This document shows, piece by piece, positions 1 to 6,702 of a stretch of DNA of 8,846 bases (within the stretch, counting starts at the first letter, position 1; the number at the start of each line of letters is the position of its first letter). A program made the position numbers and the translations under genes. The notes below the pieces were generated by a model, which did not search any database, was not told the origin of the DNA, and worked only from the letters and a program-made list of their open reading frames with translations. The DNA is from an uncultured Clostridia bacterium. GTDB lineage: Bacteria; Bacillota; Clostridia; Peptostreptococcales; Anaerovoracaceae. The stretch spans positions 1 to 8,846 of the forward strand of contig CAKQOE010000062.1 of NCBI GenBank assembly GCA_934255545.1, read 5' to 3'.

Positions 1-153
1 ATGGCGAGATGAAAAGTCAGCAAAATGCTGCAGATGTGAAAATGCTGACCGATGGCGAGTTAAAAAGTCAGCAAAAGAGCTGTTATGGCTAAGATGCTGA
101 CCGATGGCGAGTTAAAAAGTCAGCAAAAGAACTGTATGTCTAAGATGCTGACT
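1..153. repeat. Three-copy 52-bp tandem repeat carrying an inverted heptamer
   Basis: Three imperfect copies start at about 1, 52 and 104. Each begins ATGGCGAG, then carries GTCAGCA (16-22, 67-73, 119-125) and, about 20 nt later, its reverse complement TGCTGAC (43-49, 95-101, 146-152). Copies 2 and 3 are nearly identical except for about 10 nt in the middle of the interval between the heptamers. Because the heptamers alternate, each can pair within its own unit or with the neighbouring unit. The unit length is not a multiple of three and each copy has an early in-frame stop, so this is not a coding repeat. The array may start before the window. It lies directly upstream of the secreted-protein gene, so it could be a regulator-binding array, a structured leader, or the 3' region of an upstream gene. 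Confidence 0.85.
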
Positions 154-176
154 AATAAAAATGTTAAATATATTGT
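148..176 (+). promoter_or_regulatory. Weak possible promoter for the secreted-protein gene
   Basis: CTGACT (148-153) could serve as a -35 element. It is followed by AT-rich DNA with TATATT (169-174, 15-nt spacing) or TATTGT (171-176, 17-nt spacing). Neither combination is close to consensus. The site is noted because the last heptamer of the upstream repeat array (146-152) would overlap the -35 box, which would suit repressor or activator control. A promoter inside or before the array is equally possible. Confidence 0.25.
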
Positions 177-203
177 TACACGATACGGAGGAAGAGGAAT
201 ATT

Positions 204-3011
204 ATGAAGTCTTTTTCTAACAATAAAAAACATGGGATATTATGTAAAGCAGCGGCGTTTGTTATGACGTTTTTGCTGATGTTCACCATCATCGTGCCTG
301 ATGTGCCTGCTTTTGGCGGAAGCGGAAACACTGCGCATGCAGGCTCTACTTCACCTGTTTACAGGGTGCTTGCTGTAGCTGCGGTTTATAATAATAATGA
401 TAATATAGGCGCGTGGTATGAAACAGTTACATGGCAAACTATAAGAAATGAATGTTGGAAGAAGATAATAACAAACAGGATACAGAATGTTACATCAAAA
501 AATGTACAGGTCGATCTGACAGATATAGTTCACTCTATGAACGCGAACTGCTTAAATGTGGATCTTGTAGAAACTTATGATTATATAGTTTTTATAGCCA
601 ATAATGAATTCAGACATGTCGGTGATGAAAAAACATACGGAACTAATGACAGCCGTATGAAAATGGAAAATGAGATACGACAGAGTTCTGTTAAATCAGT
701 TGAGTCAGGCAATGATATAACAGCGTCATTTATGAAGAAGGTTGAACAGTTTTATGACTGCGGTTATCCTGTAGAATTTATGAACAGGGTCACATATAAT
801 GACAGTACTTATGGTATGGATTTTAAGAATGGAATGGGATCAGCTGTTCAAGGCAGTGAAAATGAAACCAATATAGCAAAGCTTTATCAGTACGTGGGCG
901 GCGATAACCGGATAATTAACGGCAATCACAGTGCAGATGCAGATGATCGCATAAAAAATGCTAAAAATGTAAATATAACGGTAAGCGTCAATGCTCCTGC
1001 CGTAGACGCTCAGGGATATGCAAACAGCGGAAATGAAGCTTCAAAGATGCTCGGCTACACATTTAAGATAAATGATCCAAAAGCTGCATCTTCATCAAGA
1101 TATACGGCACAGTTTTATATAGATATGAATAACGATGGAAGATTTGATGAGGAGCTTGAAGGTCTGTCGTATATGGGTATAACTCTTGCGTCCAACAATA
1201 AAAAAAATATTGAATCAAACGCCCTGCAGGCAGGCGTGGAATACAGACTGGCAGTAAACGCGTCAAAGTATACAGGTCTTTTTAACTGGAAGCTTTGTGT
1301 TTCAGATAATTCGGCTCCTAAGAAACGATTTAATTCAGAGTCAGGCTCTTGTAAACTGCACCTGATGAAAGGACAGAACAAAGAGAAGATAAGAGTACTT
1401 CAGTTGACGGCTATAGCCATACAGGATAACAATAGATCACAGTGGACGGTAAATAATGTTTACCTGCCGACTGCTGATGAGATAAAGTGGTTTAAGGAAA
1501 ATAATGTAACAAAAGATAACCTGATGCAGAAAGTAAAGGCAAGTCCAGGTGATCTGTTTAATGTTTATAAAGGTGACAATACGAAGATATATGATCTTCC
1601 GGCCGATGCGTCTGTAAAAATGGAAAATATGTATACATTTTACAAATATATGAGTCTGGGAGAGGGCGATGAAAAAGGTGTTCTTGACTATGATATAAGT
1701 GTTGACCGCGTGCATGTAACGGATCTTGACAGAGTTGTAAAAGAAGCTAAGGGAAGCAGCGACTGGAACACTGTATATCGTTACCTTACAGATAATTACG
1801 ATATGCTCATACTTGGTTTTGCCGACTGCTATGATGATATAAGCTCGCAGGACGTATGCAGCGGAATAGAAGCATTTATATCAGAAGGAAAGTCAGTTCT
1901 GTTCACGCATGATACTTCATCGTTTGTAAATAATACATCGGGAGTAAGCGCAAACAAACGATGGGGTTATAATGTAAATAAATATTTCAGAAATATCCTT
2001 GGCATGGATCGCTTCGGGATAACTCTTACCGATGCTCAGAGAAAAGCACAGGGAAAGGATTACAACAACAGAGGCTTGAGTTATATCCAGGGCTACACAA
2101 GATCTGTTTTGGCGGACGGTGGAGCCAAGAACGGAAACTCGCCGTATCTGACTACGTCGATATCAAGAGTCAATAAAGGTCCGATAACAACATATCCGTA
2201 TGAGATACCTGAGCAGCAGGGTGTAGCGCAGACACATGGACAGTATTACCAGCTCGACCTTGAGTCAGATGATATAGTCGTATGGTATGCGCTTGCCGGC
2301 GGAGGTAATAATTATTACAGCAAAACATACAATGACGGTCGTGACAATTATTATATTTATAATAAAGGAAATATAACTTATTCAGGTGTAGGACATAAGG
2401 TCGGACTTTGGGATAATGAAATAAAGCTTTTCACAAATACGATGATAGCCGCTTACAGAACCGGTGATTCCACACTCTCGATAGAAGTAACAGACTGGGA
2501 CGCTTCAAGTACAGAAACGACAATAGGAAATAAAACATATGATTACGTAACGCTGCCTGTAGATTACATAAAAAAATCAACAGGAGGAGCTTACGGCGAG
2601 AATATAGTGAATAACGGTAAAGGAACCTCTGCTAAGCAGTACAGACGCGTTAAATTTAAAATATATGATAAGACAGTCGCTGCAAACAAGAAAGTAAGCA
2701 TAAATTTCTATACATCCAGCTCAAAAACAGATACGCAGGGTGTTTCAAAGCTTAATTATTATGCAGGCTCTGTTTACAGGATGAGCGACGGCAAAGTAAT
2801 AATGAAAGACGGAAAGCTGCAAAACGGGCAGAAGCTTGAGTCAGGTACGGAATACTACATATACGTGCCTTTGAGTGCATTCAGCGTAAAACAGATATTC
2901 AGAGGCGAAGTAAAGGCTGAAATCACCCCGTCAGGCCAGTCAAACAACCTTGTTATAACAAACAGCGTATTCGTAAACTTCAATAACCGCCTCCAGTTCG
3001 ACCTTGGATAA
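204..3011 (+). CDS. Secreted DUF5057-like protein, function unknown
   Basis: This is a 935-residue exported protein. The start is supported by a purine-rich ribosome site (GGAGG at 187-191 running into GAGG at 194-197). Residues 1-46 form a signal peptide: Lys at 8, 9 and 15, a hydrophobic core at about 16-31, and a likely cleavage after Ala-His-Ala46. No LPXTG motif, C-terminal membrane segment or lipobox is present, so release or non-covalent attachment is likely. Residues 532-545 (YDMLILGFADCYDD), 564-574 (SVLFTHDTSSF) and the WGYN...GMDRFG stretch at about 587-604 match my memory of DUF5057 proteins of Clostridia; no search was run. The core looks alpha/beta, like a glutamine-amidotransferase-type fold (inference). 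A weaker copy lies at about 53-200. Between them is a beta-rich region with an Asp-rich, EF-hand-like loop (D307, N309, D311, D315). The C-terminal part (about 757-935) is also beta-rich. No catalytic role can be assigned. Confidence 0.9.
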   Translation: MKSFSNNKKHGILCKAAAFVMTFLLMFTIIVPDVPAFGGSGNTAHAGSTSPVYRVLAVAAVYNNNDNIGAWYETVTWQTIRNECWKKIITNRIQNVTSKNVQVDLTDIVHSMNANCLNVDLVETYDYIVFIANNEFRHVGDEKTYGTNDSRMKMENEIRQSSVKSVESGNDITASFMKKVEQFYDCGYPVEFMNRVTYNDSTYGMDFKNGMGSAVQGSENETNIAKLYQYVGGDNRIINGNHSADADDRIKNAKNVNITVSVNAPAVDAQGYANSGNEASKMLGYTFKINDPKAASSSRYTAQFYIDMNNDGRFDEELEGLSYMGITLASNNKKNIESNALQAGVEYRLAVNASKYTGLFNWKLCVSDNSAPKKRFNSESGSCKLHLMKGQNKEKIRVLQLTAIAIQDNNRSQWTVNNVYLPTADEIKWFKENNVTKDNLMQKVKASPGDLFNVYKGDNTKIYDLPADASVKMENMYTFYKYMSLGEGDEKGVLDYDISVDRVHVTDLDRVVKEAKGSSDWNTVYRYLTDNYDMLILGFADCYDDISSQDVCSGIEAFISEGKSVLFTHDTSSFVNNTSGVSANKRWGYNVNKYFRNILGMDRFGITLTDAQRKAQGKDYNNRGLSYIQGYTRSVLADGGAKNGNSPYLTTSISRVNKGPITTYPYEIPEQQGVAQTHGQYYQLDLESDDIVVWYALAGGGNNYYSKTYNDGRDNYYIYNKGNITYSGVGHKVGLWDNEIKLFTNTMIAAYRTGDSTLSIEVTDWDASSTETTIGNKTYDYVTLPVDYIKKSTGGAYGENIVNNGKGTSAKQYRRVKFKIYDKTVAANKKVSINFYTSSSKTDTQGVSKLNYYAGSVYRMSDGKVIMKDGKLQNGQKLESGTEYYIYVPLSAFSVKQIFRGEVKAEITPSGQSNNLVITNSVFVNFNNRLQFDLG

Positions 3012-3061
3012 TATAGCGCATAAGCAATAAATATCCTGCGGCAGCAATGCAATATCTGCGG

Positions 3062-3170
3062 GGACGCCGGAGGCGTCCTTGGGGACCGGCCGGGCCGGTC
3101 GGAAGGAGGCGCGCCTGTTTCGGGTGTCGGGGCGCGCCGACCTGCATAGAGCTGCGGCCGGAGGCCGCGG
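3062..3170. repeat. Cluster of GC-rich hairpins after the secreted-protein gene
   Basis: Within an otherwise AT-rich spacer are several dense inverted repeats. These are GGACGCC/GGCGTCC with loop GGA (3062-3078), GACCGGCC/GGCCGGTC around one central G (3084-3100), two copies of the self-complementary GGCGCGCC (3108-3115 and 3131-3138), and GCGGCC/GGCCGC with loop GGA (3154-3168, extendable to 3152-3170 through a G-T pair). GGTCGG (3097-3102) can instead pair with CCGACC (3137-3142), which would exclude the second hairpin. No hairpin has a clear U-tract, so intrinsic termination is not obvious, although a strong stem here could protect the 3' end of the upstream mRNA. The rest of the 3012-3358 spacer holds the promoter at 3229-3257 and nothing else that I recognise. 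Confidence 0.8.
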
Positions 3171-3228
3171 TGGTTTACTGATTTACTGCATAGGCAGCCG
3201 TTGTGACCGGTGTGGGGCTCAGTTAGTA

Positions 3229-3257
3229 ATGACAAGGCAATAAAAAACGAGTATAAT
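3229..3257 (+). promoter_or_regulatory. Sigma-A promoter for the EAL-domain gene
   Basis: ATGACA (3229-3234, five of six matches to TTGACA) and a perfect TATAAT (3252-3257) are separated by exactly 17 nt. Transcription would start near 3264. That leaves a leader of roughly 95 nt to the upstream candidate start codon (3359) or about 137 nt to the preferred one (3401). I looked for a cyclic-di-GMP riboswitch in this leader and recognised none. Confidence 0.75.
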
Positions 3258-3400
3258 ATATATTATTTGTATGCATTGTGCAGGAAAAATATACATATAA
3301 CGGCAGTACGATGAAATCAGAAATGGGACATGCTCTCTGAAGAGGCGGTGGATCCGGCATGCAGTTATGTGTATTGATTTTGGAAGAAGTGAAGCTTATT

Positions 3401-5500
3401 ATGAGGAACGATATGAAGAACGATATGGTAAAACAGGATGGGTACAGTTTTGATCACGCATATCAGGAACGTATCAGTTTTCTGATGGGTCGTGACAGAG
3501 AGATGATCTGCGCGCTTTATATAGACGTGACGAATGACTGCCTGCTCAATGTGCTTATTAAGGATCAAAATGATGTGGAACACAGATTTGAGCCGGATGA
3601 TGTGAAGGATAAGGATATAAGGTCATGGCTCAGTAAAAATATATACTCATATATGGTATTTCAAGGGGAGCAGGACGAGTTCAGAGCTCTTTTCAACAGA
3701 GAAACTCTTTTGAAGAAGCATGATGAGGGAGACACGTATTTTCGATTCAGTCACTGCTACAACAGTCAGAACGTGAAAAAAAGGATGTACGATGTCGAGG
3801 TCAGCGTTTTCTGCAATCCATACAGCGGGCATATTGAGTCGTTTGTCATATGGAAGGACGATACGAGAAACTACATAGACACTGAGATCAGAAAGATACT
3901 GTATCAGAAGGATTACCGCGATCTGAGCCTCATAGATGTGCGTTGCAGGAATATATATTTCAGGACCCATAATTTTACAAAAATAGATGTTGAAACGGAA
4001 AAGACGCTTGCGTATGATGATGTGGTAAAGCAGACGCTTTCTCAGCGTATAGCTTCAAAGAGCAAGCGCGAGTATGCGAAATGCACCAGACTCGATTATA
4101 TAGTAGACAGGTTGGAGCTGGCTGATCAGTATTCTTTCAGGGTGTACAATGTTCTGCACGATATAGAGCGTTACAGCTATTACTGGTTCGACAGGGAAAG
4201 GCAGATCATACTGTGTACGGTCGATGATATGACTGTTGAGATGGAAAATGATTCTGTTACGGGCGCGCTGTCGCGTGACGGATTCGTGCATCGTGCGGGT
4301 GATATACTGAAAAGAAACCCTGACAGAGATTTTGCTGTGCTTTACTTTAATATGCAGAGGTTCAAGACTGTAAATGAGCTTTTTGGATATGAGGTGGGCG
4401 ACAACGTGCTGCGCAGTGCTGCAGATGTGCTTCAGAACAGTTTTCTTAAGCCGCTTGCTTTTGGAAGGCTTGAGGCTGACCGTTTTGCAGCGCTGGTAGA
4501 TGTTGATAATCTCGATTTTGAGAGGCTGCCTGAGCTGCTGCATGGATATCATTCGCAGGGTAATATTAACATGGATATATATGGAAGATGCGGCATTTAT
4601 TATGTTGATAAAAGCAGCAGGCTCAAGGTATCAGACATGTGCGACAGGGCCAATCTTGCAAAGAGCTACATATCTAACCAGTATGTAAAGCCGTATGCTG
4701 TGTTTAATGAGCAGATGAGCAAGGATTACGATCAGACGAGCCGAGTGCTGATAAAGCTGGACGAGGCTATAAGCAACGGCGATATACTTGTTTACTATCA
4801 ACCGATATATGAAGCGCAGACGCGCTCTATAATAGGCGGCGAGGCGCTGGCGCGCTGGAACTGGGAGGAAAGCGGCATTATGCTTCCGGGCAGGTTCATA
4901 CCTGCGCTTGAAGAGAACGGCTACATAACGAAGCTCGATACGTTCATATACAGCTCGATATGCGAATTCCTCAATAAACGCTCCGCTGCGGGGCTCCCGC
5001 TCCCGAAAGTGACTGTAAACCTTTCGCGCATGGACCTTATGGATAAAAATATAATGAATGCCATACTTGACGGAGCAAGAAATTCGAAGATGCTCAAGGA
5101 GTATATATGCTGCGAGATAACGGAATCAGCTTATGCGACTATATCGTCTATTGGAAATAAATTCCTCGCCGGTCTGAGAGAGGAGGGCGTGATACTTTTG
5201 CTTGATGATTTCGGAAGCGGCATATCTTCGTTCAGCACTATACGCGATTATGATTTCAATGTTGTAAAGCTGGACATGGGATTCACGAAGAAGCTCAGAG
5301 AGAGCAATAAGAGCAGAAATATAGTCATCGCGATCATAGAGATGGTCCACAGGCTCGGCATGAGGGTGCTCGCTGAGGGCGTGGAGACTGCTGAGCAGGC
5401 AGACTTCCTGGAAGCGCACGGATGCGACTTATTCCAGGGATATTATTTTTCGAAGCCTGTGCCTGAGGATGAGTTCGTGAAGCTGTTTGACAGTAAATAA
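3401..5500 (+). CDS. Cyclic-di-GMP phosphodiesterase with degenerate GGDEF and intact EAL domain
   Basis: This is a cytoplasmic signalling protein of 699 residues without membrane segments. Two PAS-like sensory regions (about 25-155 and 165-280) precede a GGDEF domain (about 284-415) and an EAL domain (about 447-697). The GGDEF motif reads EADRF (358-362) and the metal-binding Asp of the first strand is Asn317, so diguanylate cyclase activity is very unlikely. The EAL domain keeps every residue I can check: E481 of EAL, N540 of VNLS, E572 and E575 of EITES, D602 and D603 of DDFG, K623, E659 of AEGVE, and Q679 of QGY. It should hydrolyse cyclic-di-GMP to pGpG, perhaps tuned by GTP binding to the dead GGDEF domain (known for some hybrids, inferred here). 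An in-frame ATG at 3359 would add 14 residues. I prefer 3401 because those residues are encoded partly by a GGAAGAAGTGAAG ribosome-site-like stretch (3382-3394). The gene has its own promoter and terminator. Confidence 0.92.
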   Translation: MRNDMKNDMVKQDGYSFDHAYQERISFLMGRDREMICALYIDVTNDCLLNVLIKDQNDVEHRFEPDDVKDKDIRSWLSKNIYSYMVFQGEQDEFRALFNRETLLKKHDEGDTYFRFSHCYNSQNVKKRMYDVEVSVFCNPYSGHIESFVIWKDDTRNYIDTEIRKILYQKDYRDLSLIDVRCRNIYFRTHNFTKIDVETEKTLAYDDVVKQTLSQRIASKSKREYAKCTRLDYIVDRLELADQYSFRVYNVLHDIERYSYYWFDRERQIILCTVDDMTVEMENDSVTGALSRDGFVHRAGDILKRNPDRDFAVLYFNMQRFKTVNELFGYEVGDNVLRSAADVLQNSFLKPLAFGRLEADRFAALVDVDNLDFERLPELLHGYHSQGNINMDIYGRCGIYYVDKSSRLKVSDMCDRANLAKSYISNQYVKPYAVFNEQMSKDYDQTSRVLIKLDEAISNGDILVYYQPIYEAQTRSIIGGEALARWNWEESGIMLPGRFIPALEENGYITKLDTFIYSSICEFLNKRSAAGLPLPKVTVNLSRMDLMDKNIMNAILDGARNSKMLKEYICCEITESAYATISSIGNKFLAGLREEGVILLLDDFGSGISSFSTIRDYDFNVVKLDMGFTKKLRESNKSRNIVIAIIEMVHRLGMRVLAEGVETAEQADFLEAHGCDLFQGYYFSKPVPEDEFVKLFDSK

Positions 5501-5517
5501 AAGTCAAAAAAAGGCAG

Positions 5518-5554
5518 GCCGCCATTATTTTTTTAATAATGGCGGCTATTTTTT
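5518..5554. terminator. Bidirectional intrinsic terminator between convergent genes
   Basis: A perfect 12-bp stem (5518-5529 with 5535-5546) has a five-T loop and is followed by TATTTTTT on the plus strand. On the minus strand it is followed, after five bases, by a run of seven Ts (plus-strand A-run at 5506-5512). It should therefore end transcription of both the EAL-domain gene and lysR. The last base of the stem is also the last base of the lysR stop codon. Confidence 0.92.
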
Positions 5555-6514
5555 AGAGTATTCCAGTATAAAATCAATAAAATCCTTTATGTAACCGCCT
5601 GTAAGATCTTTTCTGTAGATCAGGTAATAAGTGCGGTACACCGGGTCGCCGTCGCGGCCGAGTGGAAATGTCAGGACGCTGCCGGGAGGCAGCGTTTTTG
5701 TTATGGAGCGGGTAAGTATCGACACTCCGAGGCCGCAGGCTATGCTGGCGATGACCGACTTCATATCGTTCATTTGCGATGTGATGTTGAGCTGCGACTC
5801 TGACATGCCTATGCTGCTGAGGTAGTTAAGTATCTCGCGGCGTGTGGCGGAGCCGTTTTTTCGAAGTATGAATGGCTGAAGCAGCAGCTCTGTAATATCG
5901 ATGTCATATTCAATGTCATCAACTGCGCAATTATCGCTGCTGAAGCCGCCGTCACCGGCGGAGCAGGGGGTGATGCGCGCGGCGTCCCTAAGCGCGCGGT
6001 AGTGCTCGTTGTCAGGCGTTACGAGCACCATTTCGTCACGAAATACAGGAACGCATTCAAATGCCTCGTCCTGGCACGGGGTGCCGGCAAGCGCGGCGTC
6101 TATTATTTCTGATTTCATATTTGATATGATGCCGATGCTGTCTGACTGTATGATCTCAAAGTATGCGTCCGGGTGCAGTTTTTTGTACTCGGCCATGATC
6201 TCCGGCAGTATGAAGCCTGACGGAACTGATGAAGCGCCCATGTGTATGCGGCGCGAGCCGCTGCGGCTGAAATCTGAAACAGCCTTGTCGCGCATGTCGA
6301 GCATGCCACGCGCGTATTTGTAAAATCTCTGGCCGTCCTTTGTGACGGTCATCGTTTTTGTAGTCCTGCTTATCAGGCTGGTGTTAAGCTCTGTTTCGAG
6401 CATCCTCATATGGTTGCTGATCGTCGGCTGCGTTATATAAAGCTTTTTTGCGGCCTCTGAAAAGCTGCCCCATTCTATGATGGCGCAGAAGGCCTCGAGC
6501 TGTCTGAAATCCAT
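5546..6514 (-). CDS. LysR-family transcriptional regulator
   Basis: This is a 322-residue LysR-type regulator, slightly longer than the usual 290-310. The N-terminal winged helix-turn-helix covers residues 1-60 with the typical FSEAAKKLYITQPTISNHMR core (18-37) and a linker helix to about 85. The periplasmic-binding-protein-like effector domain runs from about 88 to 320. An Asp/Ser/Gly-rich stretch at about 179-206 looks like an extra surface loop and accounts for the added length. The first 170 residues recall the CysB/CysL-like regulators of Clostridia, including those annotated as selenium-metabolism-associated; this is by memory, so the effector is unknown. A GAGG ribosome site (6525-6528) sits 10 nt before the ATG. 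The gene is downstream of the ridA-adh unit on the same strand but separated from it by a hairpin terminator and its own promoter, so it is probably transcribed alone. Control of ridA-adh is plausible but rests on position only. Confidence 0.93.
   Translation of the reverse strand: MDFRQLEAFCAIIEWGSFSEAAKKLYITQPTISNHMRMLETELNTSLISRTTKTMTVTKDGQRFYKYARGMLDMRDKAVSDFSRSGSRRIHMGASSVPSGFILPEIMAEYKKLHPDAYFEIIQSDSIGIISNMKSEIIDAALAGTPCQDEAFECVPVFRDEMVLVTPDNEHYRALRDAARITPCSAGDGGFSSDNCAVDDIEYDIDITELLLQPFILRKNGSATRREILNYLSSIGMSESQLNITSQMNDMKSVIASIACGLGVSILTRSITKTLPPGSVLTFPLGRDGDPVYRTYYLIYRKDLTGGYIKDFIDFILEYSKK
5676..5699 (+). terminator. Terminator-like hairpin inside lysR, plus-strand orientation
   Basis: ACGCTGCC (5676-5683) and GGCAGCGT (5688-5695) flank a GGGA loop, and the plus strand continues in Ts to 5699. 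The shape is that of an intrinsic terminator for plus-strand transcripts, antisense to lysR codons for a Thr-Leu-Pro-Pro-Gly-Ser-Val stretch. It could catch read-through past 5554, or it could be a chance result of coding sequence. Confidence 0.35.
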
Positions 6515-6562
6515 GAATAAAAAACCTCGATCGTAAAGTTATTGCGTATGGCACAAAATACC

Positions 6563-6579
6563 CAGCCGCCGGGCGGCTG
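6563..6579. repeat. 17-nt GC-rich palindrome in the lysR leader
   Basis: CAGCCGCC and GGCGGCTG surround a single central G. The element lies between the adh and lysR genes, in what would be the untranslated leader of lysR if the promoter at 6599-6627 is right. It has the same architecture as the palindromes at 3084-3100 and 8484-8500. There is no U-tract on either side. Confidence 0.7.
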
Positions 6580-6598
6580 CTTTCTGGCGTGCATTAAT

Positions 6599-6627
6599 AT
6601 TATCTGACACAATTTATTGATTGTCTA
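6599..6627 (-). promoter_or_regulatory. Probable lysR promoter
   Basis: Read on the minus strand, TAGACA (6627-6622, five of six to TTGACA) and GATAAT (6604-6599, five of six to TATAAT) are separated by 17 nt. The transcript would start near 6592 and have a leader of about 78 nt containing the palindrome at 6563-6579. Confidence 0.55.
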
Positions 6628-6663
6628 CAAAAACATGAAAGAGCGCTGATATTTTATCAGCGC
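6628..6663 (-). terminator. Probable terminator of the ridA-adh unit
   Basis: GCGCTGATA (6643-6651) and TATCAGCGC (6655-6663) form a perfect 9-bp stem with a three-base loop, 39 nt past the adh stop codon. On the minus strand it is followed by a T-rich but interrupted tail (TCTTTCATGTTTTTG). The tail abuts the -35 box of the lysR promoter, so the two genes look separately transcribed with little space between the signals. Confidence 0.65.
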
Positions 6664-6702
6664 CCATTCAATTAAAGTTAAAAATTAAAAAATATGGAGA
6701 AG

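Noticed and set aside
1..153. CRISPR-like repeat-spacer array
   Set aside because: The variable segment between conserved blocks is only about 10 nt, the repeats are imperfect, and no cas gene is present.
2855..3235. 126-codon minus-strand frame across the 3' end of the secreted-protein gene
   Set aside because: It reads through the GC-rich hairpin cluster and antisense to a real gene. The composition is an artefact of the palindromes.
3258..3400. Cyclic-di-GMP riboswitch in the leader of the EAL-domain gene
   Set aside because: The leader is long enough to invite the idea, but I could not find the conserved GEMM-I or class II core elements.
4055..4552. 165-codon minus-strand frame opposite the EAL-domain gene
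   Set aside because: It is entirely antisense to the PAS-like/GGDEF coding region and has no motif or ribosome site that stands out.
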